Positions 18,078-26,981 of a stretch of 64,000 bases of DNA are shown in pieces. The DNA comes from Aestuariivirga sp. (lineage in GTDB: Bacteria; Pseudomonadota; Alphaproteobacteria; Rhizobiales; Aestuariivirgaceae). The DNA lies in the NCBI RefSeq assembly GCF_020252405.1, contig NZ_JADCDA010000008.1:1-64000 (forward strand), given 5' to 3'. The notes beneath the pieces were generated by a model, which saw nothing but the letters and a program-made list of their open reading frames with translations, had not been told where the DNA came from and ran no database searches. How positions within the stretch are numbered: position 1 is the first letter of the stretch; every line of letters starts with the position of its first letter. Made by a program: the position numbers and the translations under genes.

Positions 18078-18814
18078 GACTGCTCATCGCCATCCTCGCA
18101 CTGGCGCTTCTTGCCAGCCCCGCGGTGGCCCAGGTGCCGGAGCTGGGGAAGCTCATTCCCGCCGGCGATCCCAGCGTTTCCGGGCGCATTCTCCAGTATG
18201 TCGTGCTGCTGACGGTGCTGTCGCTCGCGCCGGGCCTGCTGATCATGGTCACCAGTTTTACACGCCTGGTTATCGCCTTTTCGTTCCTGCGCTCGGGGTT
18301 GGGGCTGCAGAGCACGCCGGCCAATCTCGTGATGGTGTCGCTGGCCTTGTTCCTGACCTTCTTCGTGATGGCGCCCGTTTTCGACAAGGCGAAGACCGAG
18401 GGCCTCGATCCCTATATGGCGGGTCAGATCGGCGAGACGGAAGCCTATCAGCGCATCACCGGCCCATTCCGCGATTTCATGACCAAGAATGTGCGCGACA
18501 AGGACCTGGCGCTGTTCGAGGCCATGGCCCGACAGCGCAACATCGCCATATCCCCGGATGGCGAGATCGATCTCCGCATCCTGGTTCCGGCCTTCATGAT
18601 CTCGGAACTGCGGCGCGGTTTCGAGATCGGCTTCCTGATTGCCCTTCCATTTCTGGTGATCGACCTGATCGTTTCGATGCTCACCATGTCGATGGGCATG
18701 ATGATGCTTCCTCCCACCGTCATCTCGCTGCCGTTCAAGGTGCTGTTCTTCGTGCTGATCGACGGCTGGCATCTGCTGGCGGGAAGCCTCGTCAATTCCT
18801 TCATCACTTCTTAA
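18074..18814 (+). CDS. fliP: Flagellar export gate protein FliP
   Basis: The 246-aa core export-gate protein has a cleavable N-terminal signal (residues 1-19) and four further membrane segments. The family signature blocks VLLTVLSLAPGLLIMVTSFT (about 49-68) and PFLVIDLIVSMLTMSMGMMM are present. It forms the gate pore with FliQ and FliR, which are encoded 15-18 kb away at 33782 and 36157. No fliO was found beside it. It ends the flgB-led operon. Confidence 0.97.
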   Translation: MRLLIAILALALLASPAVAQVPELGKLIPAGDPSVSGRILQYVVLLTVLSLAPGLLIMVTSFTRLVIAFSFLRSGLGLQSTPANLVMVSLALFLTFFVMAPVFDKAKTEGLDPYMAGQIGETEAYQRITGPFRDFMTKNVRDKDLALFEAMARQRNIAISPDGEIDLRILVPAFMISELRRGFEIGFLIALPFLVIDLIVSMLTMSMGMMMLPPTVISLPFKVLFFVLIDGWHLLAGSLVNSFITS

Positions 18815-18884
18815 CCGCTTCCCTTAGCCGCGCAGTAGCAAGTTCCCCGTAGGATTGGGTCCGACGGGGAGGGCTGCCCCCTCT

Positions 18885-18956
18885 GGCATGAAGCGATCCC
18901 GTCCCTCCGGTTCCGCCCCGGAATGTTCTCATGTTTGTGAACACGGGTAAGGGGAC
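18885..18956 (+). promoter_or_regulatory. Conserved flagellin leader element, copy 1
   Basis: Upstream of the first flagellin lie GGCAT (18885-18889), a CCGG-N7-CCGG inverted repeat (18907-18921), AATGTTCTCA (18922-18931) and AAGGGGAC (18949-18956), in that order. The same blocks in the same order precede both other flagellin genes. The last block may serve as the ribosome binding site. The element could be a promoter with a regulated leader; FlbT is known to act on flagellin mRNA leaders in other alphaproteobacteria. Confidence 0.65.
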
Positions 18957-18966
18957 AATTTCACCT

Positions 18967-19890
18967 ATGACCAGCATCATGACCAACCAGTCCGCCATGA
19001 CTGCGTTGCAAAGCCTGACCACCACCAACAAGAACCTCAGCCAGACGCAGACCCGCATTTCCACCGGCTACCGCGTCAGCAGCGCCGAGGACAACGCCGC
19101 CTACTGGTCGATCGCCACCACCATGAGGTCGGACCGCGGGGCGCTCTCGACCGTGAAGGACGCGCTGGGCCTTGGCGCCGCCACCATCGATGTCGCCTAT
19201 ACAGGCATGAACAGCGCCATCGATGTGACCAAGGAGATCAAGAACAAGCTTGTGGCCGCCCGCCAGCCCGGCATCGACCGCGGCAAGGTTCAGTCGGAAA
19301 TCAAGGAACTGCAGAATCAGCTCAAGAGTATCGGCGATTCCTCGGTGTTCTCCGGCGAAAACTGGATATCGGTCGATTCCAGCGCGGCCTCGTACAACGG
19401 CACCAAGACGATGATCGCATCCTTCTCCCGCAGCGGCGGCAACGTCGCTGTCGGAACCATCTCCATCGACATCAGCAGCGTCAAGCTCTATGACGCCAAC
19501 GACCAGTCGGGCATCCTTGACAAGGAGGACACCACGGCCAACGGCAACGTGAACTACGCGGTGTCCGATCTCGATATCTCCGGAATCAAGGACACGGACA
19601 ACGATCTGGAAGATCTTCAGCAGATGATCGGCTATGTCGACAGCGCCATCGGCTCTATGACCACGGCCGCCAGCAACCTCGGCGCGATCAAGCAGCGCAC
19701 CAAGACGCAGTCGGACTTCGTGTCCGCGCTGATGACGGCGATCGACACGGGCGTCGGCGCCCTGGTCGATGCCGACATGAACGAGGAATCGACCAAGCTT
19801 CAGGCCCTGCAGGTGCAGCAGCAGCTCGGCATCCAGGCGCTCAGCATCGCCAACCAGAACAGCCAGACCGTGCTCTCTCTGTTCCGCTAA
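18967..19890 (+). CDS. Flagellin 1
   Basis: This 307-aa filament subunit has conserved helical ends: the N-terminal block NQSAMTALQSLTTTNKNLSQ and the C-terminal block ending NQNSQTVLSLFR. The central region (about 150-210) is variable. Short flagellins of about 300 aa with the motif NAAYWSIATTMRSD are typical of Hyphomicrobiales. I chose the ATG at 18967 because the paralogues start at the equivalent residue; an upstream in-frame ATG at 18931 lies within the conserved leader. A strong terminator follows. Confidence 0.95.
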   Translation: MTSIMTNQSAMTALQSLTTTNKNLSQTQTRISTGYRVSSAEDNAAYWSIATTMRSDRGALSTVKDALGLGAATIDVAYTGMNSAIDVTKEIKNKLVAARQPGIDRGKVQSEIKELQNQLKSIGDSSVFSGENWISVDSSAASYNGTKTMIASFSRSGGNVAVGTISIDISSVKLYDANDQSGILDKEDTTANGNVNYAVSDLDISGIKDTDNDLEDLQQMIGYVDSAIGSMTTAASNLGAIKQRTKTQSDFVSALMTAIDTGVGALVDADMNEESTKLQALQVQQQLGIQALSIANQNSQTVLSLFR

Positions 19891-19910
19891 AGCTTTCACC
19901 GACCCGGCAA

Positions 19911-19945
19911 CGCGGCCTGTGCTTCGGCACAGGCCGCGTTTTTTG
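19911..19945 (+). terminator. Rho-independent terminator after flagellin 1
   Basis: CGCGGCCTGTGC (19911-19922) pairs with GCACAGGCCGCG (19927-19938) around a TTCG tetraloop, followed by a run of T residues. It is a textbook intrinsic terminator, so flagellin 1 is likely a single-gene transcript. Confidence 0.95.
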
Positions 19946-20020
19946 TTTATGGCTTAAGGGAATGGAAACCGCGGGCGTTTACCTTAACGGGCTGTGACGG
20001 AAGCGGCTAAAATCCGCTCA

Positions 20021-20093
20021 GGCATCATGCCCTTTCCCGTCGTACCGGAACCCAGCTCCGGATGTCCCCAGTCAGTATTGTGTTCCAAGGGAC
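20021..20093 (+). promoter_or_regulatory. Conserved flagellin leader element, copy 2
   Basis: The palindrome GGCATCATGCC (20021-20031), a CCGG-N9-CCGG inverted repeat (20045-20061), ATGTCCCCA (20062-20070) and AAGGGAC (20087-20093) match the elements before flagellins 1 and 3. This is the most diverged of the three: its third block differs from AATGTTCTCA. Confidence 0.6.
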
Positions 20094-20102
20094 AAGTGCT
20101 TC

Positions 20103-21029
20103 ATGGCCAGCATCATGACCAACGCCTCCGCAATGACGGCGTTGCAAAGCCTCAACTCCACCAACAAGCAGCTCTCCGTCACCCAGGCCCGCATTTCCAC
20201 GGGCTTCCGCGTGGCGGCAGCCGAAAACAACGCCGCCTACTGGTCGATCGCCACCACCATGCGGTCGGACAACGGCGCGCTCTCGACCGTGAAGGATGCG
20301 CTGGGCCTCGGCGCCGCGACGATCGACGTCGCCTATACGGGCATCAACAAGGCGATCGACGTGACCAAGGAGATCAAGAACAAGCTGGTTGCCGCGCGCC
20401 AGCCCGGCGTCGACCGCGCCAAGGTGCAGTCGGAAATCGCCGAGCTTCAGAACCAGCTCACGAGCATTGCCGAATCCTCGGTATTCTCCGGCGAGAACTG
20501 GCTCTCCGTCGACTCAAGTCAGGCGACCTACAATTCCACCAAGACCATCGTGGCATCATTCTCGCGATCGGGCGGCCAGGTCTCTATTGGCACAATTTCG
20601 GTGGACATCACGAAAACCGAGCTGATCGACGCCAACGACCAGTCCGGCATTCTTGACACACAGGACACAACGGCAAACGGCAATGTCAACTACTCGATCC
20701 TGTCGCTCGACATCTCCGCATTCACCGACACGACCAACGACCTCCAGGACCTCGAGCAGATGATTTCCTTCGTCGATGGCGGTATCGGCAAGATGACCAC
20801 CGCGGCAAGCAGCCTCGGCGCGGTGAAGCAACGCACAAACATGCAGAAGGACTTCGTGAGCTCGCTTATGGACGCGATCACCAGCGGCATCGGCACGCTG
20901 GTCGATGCCGATATGAACGAGGAATCCACCAGACTGCAGGCCCTGCAGGTTCAGCAACAGCTGGGCGTTCAGTCGCTCACCATCGCCAACCAGAACAGCC
21001 AGCAGATCCTGTCTCTGTTCAGGGGATAG
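20103..21029 (+). CDS. Flagellin 2
   Basis: This 308-aa flagellin is a close paralogue of the genes on both sides. The N-terminal block NASAMTALQSLNSTNKQLSV, the NAAYWSIATTMRSDNGALST block and the C-terminal NQNSQQILSLFRG are preserved, and the centre differs. AAGGGAC ends nine bases before the ATG and probably serves ribosome binding. The stop codon is followed at once by mosaic repeat copy 3, whose hairpins may form the 3' end of the message. Confidence 0.95.
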   Translation: MASIMTNASAMTALQSLNSTNKQLSVTQARISTGFRVAAAENNAAYWSIATTMRSDNGALSTVKDALGLGAATIDVAYTGINKAIDVTKEIKNKLVAARQPGVDRAKVQSEIAELQNQLTSIAESSVFSGENWLSVDSSQATYNSTKTIVASFSRSGGQVSIGTISVDITKTELIDANDQSGILDTQDTTANGNVNYSILSLDISAFTDTTNDLQDLEQMISFVDGGIGKMTTAASSLGAVKQRTNMQKDFVSSLMDAITSGIGTLVDADMNEESTRLQALQVQQQLGVQSLTIANQNSQQILSLFRG

Positions 21030-21241
21030 CGCATGTTCCGGTCAGGCGGAATCAGGTGACCGGTAGGAACATGCGCCAGATTAAAAGCTTAAGCAGGATC
21101 TGGTCGCAAAAGCGGTTCCACTTTTGCGGATCATGCTCTGGATCAGGTTTCGATTCCACTGAACCGAGACCTGCTCTGTCTCTTTGCTTGGTCGCATTTT
21201 CGACGGTCAACCGGGGTCCACTTGACCTGAAAATGCTTTAA
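21030..21241 (+). repeat. Mosaic intergenic repeat, copy 3
   Basis: The order is inverted module B, inverted module A (to about 21137), then module C in forward orientation. Compared with copy 2 the A-B block is flipped relative to C. The loop of the module C hairpin is attccactgaac here but gttcagtggaat in copy 2; these are exact reverse complements. It begins directly after the flagellin 2 stop codon. Confidence 0.9.
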
Positions 21242-21284
21242 GGGTGCGACGCCGCCCGGACGCCTGACCCGGGCGGCGCACCCC
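21242..21284 (+). terminator. GC-rich hairpin between flagellins 2 and 3
   Basis: GGGTGCG then CCGCCCGG (with a three-base bulge) pairs with CCGGGCGGCGCACCC. No T run follows, so it may be a weak or factor-dependent terminator. It separates mosaic repeat copy 3 from the flagellin 3 promoter region. Confidence 0.45.
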
Positions 21285-21285
21285 A

Positions 21286-21301
21286 TTAACCAATCGCTAA
21301 C
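21286..21301. promoter_or_regulatory. Possible CtrA site upstream of flagellin 3
   Basis: TTAA-CCAATCG-CTAAC departs from the consensus TTAA-N7-TTAAC at one base. It lies about 130 bases upstream of flagellin 3. No comparable match was seen before flagellins 1 and 2, so this call is weak. Confidence 0.3.
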
Positions 21302-21351
21302 CATAAGCGGATTATGAAGAGCATGGCGGGGCTGCAGTTCTGTGGCAGCTG

Positions 21352-21420
21352 GGCATGATGCCACCACCGTCGGCCGGCCTGGCTCCGGAATGTTCTCACT
21401 CATCGACTCCGCTTAGGGAC
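21352..21420 (+). promoter_or_regulatory. Conserved flagellin leader element, copy 3
   Basis: The palindrome GGCATGATGCC (21352-21362), CCGG-N7-CCGG (21374-21388), AATGTTCTCA (21389-21398, identical to copy 1) and TTAGGGAC (21413-21420) lie in the same order as in the other two flagellin leaders. The distance from the inverted repeat to the start codon is 40-46 bases in all three. Confidence 0.65.
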
Positions 21421-21427
21421 ATCCGCG

Positions 21428-22354
21428 ATGGCCAGCATCCTGACCAACGGCTCTGCAATGACCGCATTGCAGAATCTGACGGCGACAATCCGCAAACTCG
21501 ACGAGACGCAGACCCGCATCTCGACCGGCTTGCGCGTCGGCAAGGCGGAAGACAATGCGGCCTACTGGTCGATTGCCACCACCATGCGCTCCGACAATGG
21601 CGCGCTTTCGACCGTGAAGGATGCGCTGGGCCTCGGCTCCGCGACGATCGATGTCGCCTATACCGGTGTCAACAGCGCCATCGACGCGGTGAAGGACATC
21701 AAGAACAAGCTGGTCGCCGCGCGCCAGCCGGGTGTTGACCGGGCCAAGATCCAGTCGGAAATCACCGAGCTTCAGCGCCAGCTCACGTCAATCGGCAGCA
21801 CCTCGGTGTTCAGCGGCGAAAACTGGATATCGGTTGACTCCTCATCCCCCGACTATACCGCCACGAAGACCATCGTGGCCTCCTTCTCGCGGGCCACGTC
21901 GGGGATCGCCATCGGGACCATTTCGATCGATGTGGCGAACATCAAGCTCTACGACGCCGCCGACCAGTCCGGCATTCTCGACTCCACGGATACGACGGCC
22001 AACGGCGGGGTGACTTTTTCCGTCGCAAACCTCGATATCTCCACCCTCTCCAACAGCGACACTGACGTGGAGGACCTTGAGCAGATGATCGCCTGGGTCG
22101 ATTCCGCCATTACCAAGATGACCAGCTCGGCTGCAAATCTCGGCGCCGTGAAGCAGCGCGTGAACCTTCAGAAGGACTTCGTGGGCTCGCTGATGGATGC
22201 CATCACGCGCGGCGTCGGGGCTCTGGTTGACGCCGACATGAACGAGGAGTCGACGAAGCTTCAGGCACTCCAGGTTCAGCAGCAGCTGGGCGTGCAGTCG
22301 CTCAGCATCGCCAACCAGAACAGCCAGAACATCCTCTCGCTTTTCAAGGGCTGA
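21428..22354 (+). CDS. Flagellin 3
   Basis: This 308-aa flagellin is the third tandem paralogue. It has the same conserved ends (NGSAMTALQNLTATIRKLDE; C-terminus NQNSQNILSLFKG) and a variable centre (about 150-215, with SSSPDYTATKT and NSDTDVEDLEQM). No clear terminator follows before fliF 79 bases downstream, so some read-through into fliF is possible. Confidence 0.95.
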   Translation: MASILTNGSAMTALQNLTATIRKLDETQTRISTGLRVGKAEDNAAYWSIATTMRSDNGALSTVKDALGLGSATIDVAYTGVNSAIDAVKDIKNKLVAARQPGVDRAKIQSEITELQRQLTSIGSTSVFSGENWISVDSSSPDYTATKTIVASFSRATSGIAIGTISIDVANIKLYDAADQSGILDSTDTTANGGVTFSVANLDISTLSNSDTDVEDLEQMIAWVDSAITKMTSSAANLGAVKQRVNLQKDFVGSLMDAITRGVGALVDADMNEESTKLQALQVQQQLGVQSLSIANQNSQNILSLFKG

Positions 22355-22433
22355 TCTTTCCCGAAGCGAAACCGGAATGGAGGATGGTGGGTGAGGCGGC
22401 GCCGGACGGGGGGCCGCGGCAGCGGAGGTTGGC

Positions 22434-24113
22434 TTGAACGGCATGTTGGACATTCTCAGGCGGCTGCGGGACAGCCTCGCGGCGCTCGGAGCCCGGCGCC
22501 TCGTGGCCCTTGGACTCACGGGACTGACGGTTTTCCTGCTGGTGGGCGTCAGCGGCTATCTCCTCAGCCGCCCGCAGCAGGAAGTGCTTTACTCCGGTCT
22601 CGACCCCCAGGACGTGACCCGCATGGGGGCGGCGCTTCAGGACGCGGGAGTTCCCTTCGATGTCAACAGCAATGGCGATTCGGTCCTCGTTGCCTACGGG
22701 CATGCAGCAAAGGCGCGCATGCTGCTGGCGGAGAAGGGCCTGCCGCGGAGCGACAGCTCGGGTTACGAGCTCTTCGACAAGCTGGGTTCGCTCGGCCTCA
22801 CCACATTCATGCAGCAGGTCACCAAGGTGCGGGCGCTGGAGGGCGAACTGACGAAGACCATTCGCCTGACCGACGGCATCAAGGCCGCGCGCGTGCACCT
22901 CGCCCTGCGCAATGAGGGCAGTTTCCGGAGCAGCAACGATCAGGCCACGGCATCCGTCATCGTCAGGGCGGAGGGCGACGCCGGAGAAAGGGCTGCGGCG
23001 GCCATCCGCCACCTCGTCGCAGCGGCAATTCCCGGACTGTCGCCGAACGACGTCACCATCATGGGCGCCGACGGACGGTTGCTCGCATCCTCCGACGATT
23101 CCGTCTCCGCCGCCCCGGAGAAGCTGATCGGCCTGGAGCGCGGTATCTCCAGCGACATCGAGTCGAGGATCGCACGCACCCTCCTGCCCTATGTCGGCGC
23201 GGAGAACTTCCGCGTGAGCGTGAATGCAAAACTCAACGCCGACCGGCGGCAGACCAGCGAGACGACATTCGATCCCAATTCCCGCGTCGAACGCTCGGTG
23301 CGCACCATCAAGGAAAGCGGCGAGGCGCAAAACGCCCAGGGAGCCGCGGGCGTGACGGTGGAGCAGAACATTCCCGTCGAGCAGGCCACGAACCCGGCCG
23401 GCGACAAATCGAGCGAGAAGAAAGACCGCAAGGAAGAGCTCACCAATTACGAGATCAACTCGCGGTCCGTCTCGACCACATCGGACGGATACGGGGTCGA
23501 CCGGCTTTCGGTTGCAGTCGTCCTGAATCGCGCGATGCTGGTCAAGGACCTCGGCGCCTCGCCGGCACCAGAGGCTGTCACCGCGAGGATAGCCGAGCTT
23601 CAGAAGCTCGTCATCTCTGCCGCGGGCATCGTCGAGTCGCGGGGCGACACGGTCACCATTACCGCCACCGACTTCCTGCCTGAAGAGGCCGCAGCGCAGG
23701 AACCGCCGGAGGGCGTGCTGTCCTGGCTCGCGAACCACTCCGGCAGTCTCATCAATGCCGGGGTCCTCGTGCTGATCACCCTTCTCGTTCTTTTGCTCGG
23801 GTTGAGGCCAGCACTGCGCATCATTGTGGCGGAGCGCCCGGCGCTTGCCGGGATGAACGCCGCCGCGCTTCCCGGCATGGCAGACCCTGCGGGAATGCCG
23901 CTGGCCGACATGTCAGCCGGAAGCGCGGCGCTCGACAGTTTCGCCCTGCCGCAACTTGGCGGGTCTGAGACGGATCCGCTGCTCGACAGCCTGGCGCGCG
24001 AGGTGGCGAGCAGCCCCAAGGACAGGCTCGCCAAGATCGTCGAGCTTGATCCCGAGCGCGCCGTCGAAGTCCTGAAACAGTGGCTGAACGAGCCCGAGGG
24101 ACGCGCCGCATGA
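22434..24113 (+). CDS. fliF: Flagellar MS-ring protein FliF
   Basis: The 559-aa inner-membrane protein forms the MS ring and is the base for the rod and C ring. It has a membrane segment near residues 22-44, the ring-building YscJ-like domains (about 45-220, with EVLYSGLDPQDVTRM), a periplasmic region, and a second membrane segment (about 440-462). A C-terminal FliG-binding tail follows. The TTG at 22434 has GGAGG five bases upstream; the ATG at 22443 is an alternative. It heads the fliF-to-flgL run. Confidence 0.96.
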   Translation: MNGMLDILRRLRDSLAALGARRLVALGLTGLTVFLLVGVSGYLLSRPQQEVLYSGLDPQDVTRMGAALQDAGVPFDVNSNGDSVLVAYGHAAKARMLLAEKGLPRSDSSGYELFDKLGSLGLTTFMQQVTKVRALEGELTKTIRLTDGIKAARVHLALRNEGSFRSSNDQATASVIVRAEGDAGERAAAAIRHLVAAAIPGLSPNDVTIMGADGRLLASSDDSVSAAPEKLIGLERGISSDIESRIARTLLPYVGAENFRVSVNAKLNADRRQTSETTFDPNSRVERSVRTIKESGEAQNAQGAAGVTVEQNIPVEQATNPAGDKSSEKKDRKEELTNYEINSRSVSTTSDGYGVDRLSVAVVLNRAMLVKDLGASPAPEAVTARIAELQKLVISAAGIVESRGDTVTITATDFLPEEAAAQEPPEGVLSWLANHSGSLINAGVLVLITLLVLLLGLRPALRIIVAERPALAGMNAAALPGMADPAGMPLADMSAGSAALDSFALPQLGGSETDPLLDSLAREVASSPKDRLAKIVELDPERAVEVLKQWLNEPEGRAA

Positions 24114-24721
24114 TTCCTCTGGAACGGTGGCTCCGGAACCCGGGCGGCGCCTCGGCTCCCGCGATGGCGGAGGAGGGGGCCTCCAGCAACGGCTCGGACG
24201 ACGCGATGGCTGAAGGCCTCGCCTGGGTCGAAGCGGCGGACGGCGGCGCCCGGCGCGTGCAGGAACTGGAGGAGGCGCTCGCCGAAGCTCGTGATAAGCT
24301 GACAGCGCAGCAGGCCGAGGCCGCGCTGCGGGAAGCGGAACTCGCGGCCCGCCTCGGCGCGGAGCTTGCGGCAGGGATTGGCCACGAAGTCGCGGCCGGC
24401 CTGCGGTCGTTGCAGGAGGACATCGAAAGCGCCGTAACCGGCATCCTGCAGCCGTTCCTCGGACGGCACGCCGCCTTGCGGGCAAGCGCCGAACTTGCCG
24501 GTCTCGTCGGCAAGTCGCTTGGCGCCTCGCACGAACCGCTACTCGATGTACGGGCGCCCATCGACCTGCATGAGGCGCTGCATGCCGAGCTGCGCGGCCG
24601 CGGCCTGGAGGTGCAGATGACCGAGGCGGCGGCGGTGGAGCTTGTCTTCACCCGGAGGCGGGAGCGCTTCGAGCTTCTCGCCGCGCACTGGATCGGCATC
24701 ATAACGGAGCATGAGGGATGA
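24110..24721 (+). CDS. FliH-like flagellar protein
   Basis: The 203-aa protein starts with ATGA over the fliF stop and ends with four bases over motB. It is highly Ala/Glu-rich, with a coiled coil at about 48-95 and a compact C-terminal domain (about 100-203). That layout and its place after fliF suggest a FliH-type regulator of FliI, but sequence conservation is too low for certainty. A function only as a flagellar-cluster protein of unknown role cannot be excluded. Confidence 0.6.
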   Translation: MIPLERWLRNPGGASAPAMAEEGASSNGSDDAMAEGLAWVEAADGGARRVQELEEALAEARDKLTAQQAEAALREAELAARLGAELAAGIGHEVAAGLRSLQEDIESAVTGILQPFLGRHAALRASAELAGLVGKSLGASHEPLLDVRAPIDLHEALHAELRGRGLEVQMTEAAAVELVFTRRRERFELLAAHWIGIITEHEG

Positions 24722-25812
24722 GCGGCGGTGCGGACGCAGACAAGCCGGAAATCGTCATCGTGCGCCGCCGTGTCGTGGATGATGGCGCCGCAACAAAGGC
24801 GGGCGCCTGGAAGATTGCCTATGCCGACTTCGTGACCGCGATGATGGCCTTCTTCCTCGTGATGTGGCTGATCAACGCCTCCAACGAAGAGACGCGCGCG
24901 CAGGTGGCCAGCTATTTCAACCCGATCAAGCTGACTGACACCTCGACGGGTTCGCGCAGCCTGAAGGACGTTAAGGACACACGTAATCCGCAAAACCGGA
25001 AGTCGGGCGAAACAGGCGAGGGCTCGCCGCCTGCAAAAAAGGATACGCTGGAAGAAGCCGAGATGATGGCCAATCCGCCCAAATCGCTCGACCGCGTTGC
25101 GAAGACGGTGTCGAGCTCGGAGTTCCGGAATGCCGGGCTGGAAAGCGACGTTGAGATCGCGCCGTCACTCAAGCCCGACAAGAGCAACCCCGGCGTGGGC
25201 GATCCTTTCGATCCGCGGAGCTGGGAGAAGGCAGGGGCAGCCGGCATCACGAAGGGCGATCCGGCAACGCAAGGTGCTGCATCAGATCAGCAACCCGGAC
25301 AGCCCGGAAAGCAGACAACCGAAGAGGCCGGGAAGGACAAGACGGTTTCCCGAGAGGCTGCCGGGCTGCTGAAGGAGGTCGCAAGCCGCCTCGGACAAGC
25401 GCCGCAGCAGCTGTCGAGACAGGTCGAGATCAAGGCCATCAATGGCGGCGTGCTGGTGAGCCTTACCGAGAGCGCCGATTTCGAAATGTTCAAGATGGGT
25501 TCCGCCGAGCCAGAACCCCGGATGCTGAAGCTGGTGGAGGCCCTCGCCAGCGCCCTCCAGTCACGCCCGGGCAAAATCATCGTCCGCGGCCATACGGACT
25601 CGCGGCCCTATCGCAACAAGTATTACGACAATTGGCAGCTCTCGACAGCGCGCGCCAACCAGGCGCGCTACATGCTGGTGCGCGGCGGCCTTGACGGGAA
25701 ACGCATCCGTCGCATCGAAGGCGTTGCGGATCTCGAGCCGCGGAACGCGGCGGATCCCCAGGCGCCGGAAAACCGCCGGATCGAAATCTTCATGGGGCAG
25801 GAGACCCCATGA
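24718..25812 (+). CDS. motB: Flagellar stator protein MotB
   Basis: The 364-aa protein anchors the stator to peptidoglycan. It has one N-terminal membrane segment (about 33-53) with the proton-binding aspartate D37 in IAYADFVTAMMAF, a long polar linker (about 75-215), and a C-terminal OmpA/MotB domain (about 235-360, with IIVRGHTDSRPYRNKYYDNW). The linker is longer than in enteric MotB, as in rhizobia where MotC binds it. It is followed by motC with a four-base overlap. Confidence 0.97.
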   Translation: MSGGADADKPEIVIVRRRVVDDGAATKAGAWKIAYADFVTAMMAFFLVMWLINASNEETRAQVASYFNPIKLTDTSTGSRSLKDVKDTRNPQNRKSGETGEGSPPAKKDTLEEAEMMANPPKSLDRVAKTVSSSEFRNAGLESDVEIAPSLKPDKSNPGVGDPFDPRSWEKAGAAGITKGDPATQGAASDQQPGQPGKQTTEEAGKDKTVSREAAGLLKEVASRLGQAPQQLSRQVEIKAINGGVLVSLTESADFEMFKMGSAEPEPRMLKLVEALASALQSRPGKIIVRGHTDSRPYRNKYYDNWQLSTARANQARYMLVRGGLDGKRIRRIEGVADLEPRNAADPQAPENRRIEIFMGQETP

Positions 25813-26981
25813 TGCGCAATGCCTTCGCCTGCCTCGTCTGCTTGGCGGCGTGGCTCGCAGGCGCCCCCGTCATGGCCGGAGAAGAGGCGGGTGGAACGGC
25901 CGCCGCCGCTCCGCCGCAAGCATCATCCCAGGCCGAAGATGACATCAAGCGCCTGCTGTCCCTCCAGGACGCTGCCGCTATGGGCAGCATTGCCGCCATC
26001 GACGAGCAGAAGCGCCTGCTGCGCAGCATTGACAAGGCTCTCTTAGCCGAAACCGGCCATGCCGCTTCGCCGCCGGCCACAGCAGTCGCCGCCTATGTCC
26101 TCAGCGGCGGGGATCCGCAGGTGGCGGAGCGGTTGGCGAAAGCACCGGACACCACCGCGCATGACCGCAGGCTGCTCGAAGCCGCTGCAGTCTTCATGCG
26201 CGGAGATCGGGCTGCCGCGGCGGGCCTCATGGCGAAGCTCAATCCGCTGCAGCTGCCGGCGCAGATCGCCGGACGCATGGCCCTGGCCCAGGCCCTGCTG
26301 GCGCGGGAGGATGCAAGCCAGGACCATTATGCCTTGGCGCTTTCGGTCATGCCGGGCACCGCCATCGAGGAATCAGCCTTGCGACGATCGGCGCTGGCCT
26401 ATGCCGATGCACGTAACGAAGCAGCCTTCTGGCGGCGGCTGGAGCGTTATATCCGGCGCTTTCCGGCATCGGTCTACAAAGAAGGCTTCTGGGATGAGGT
26501 CACGGCCCAAATCGTCACATGGACAGAGAAGGGGCCAGGACCAGACCTCAAGACCCTCGACCGCGTGCTCGGCATGTTGTCGGCGGAGGAACAGCGCCGG
26601 ATCTATGTGGCTCTCGTCCGACTGTCCGCCGCAAGGGCAAATGCCCCGCTCACCGGTTTTGCCGCCGCGAGGCTGGAGCGCCTGGCGGAGGACGGGAGCG
26701 CGGAGGATCAAATGGCCTCCTTCTACCTGTACCTTTTCAAAATCGTGTCTCCCGAGGGCGATGAGGCATTGCACAAGCTGCGGTCGATCCGCGCCGATCT
26801 TCCAGGCCCCCAGGAACGGACGCTGCTGGAAGCGGCTCTCGTGGTGGGAGAACAGATCGACCGGCCGGACACCCCGGCGGGTTCGAGCGTCGCAGCGGAC
26901 AAAACCGAGCCGGATGCACGCGAGCAACGCGGCTCCAGCCTGCTCGCAGCAACTTCCAAGCTGATCGGGGAACTGGACTGA
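25809..26981 (+). CDS. motC: Periplasmic motility protein MotC
   Basis: The 390-aa protein has a signal peptide (residues 1 to about 24, MRNAFACLVCLAAWLAGAPV) and is otherwise helical and soluble. It has the size, order and N-terminal repeats (SSQAEDDIKRLLSLQDAAAM) of rhizobial MotC, which binds MotB in the periplasm and is required for motor rotation. It lies between motB and fliK as in Sinorhizobium. MotE at 16289 is its likely partner. Confidence 0.88.
   Translation: MMRNAFACLVCLAAWLAGAPVMAGEEAGGTAAAAPPQASSQAEDDIKRLLSLQDAAAMGSIAAIDEQKRLLRSIDKALLAETGHAASPPATAVAAYVLSGGDPQVAERLAKAPDTTAHDRRLLEAAAVFMRGDRAAAAGLMAKLNPLQLPAQIAGRMALAQALLAREDASQDHYALALSVMPGTAIEESALRRSALAYADARNEAAFWRRLERYIRRFPASVYKEGFWDEVTAQIVTWTEKGPGPDLKTLDRVLGMLSAEEQRRIYVALVRLSAARANAPLTGFAAARLERLAEDGSAEDQMASFYLYLFKIVSPEGDEALHKLRSIRADLPGPQERTLLEAALVVGEQIDRPDTPAGSSVAADKTEPDAREQRGSSLLAATSKLIGELD

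Noticed and set aside
19950-20000. CtrA site before flagellin 2
   Set aside because: Several TTAA motifs occur, but none pair at the seven-base spacing.
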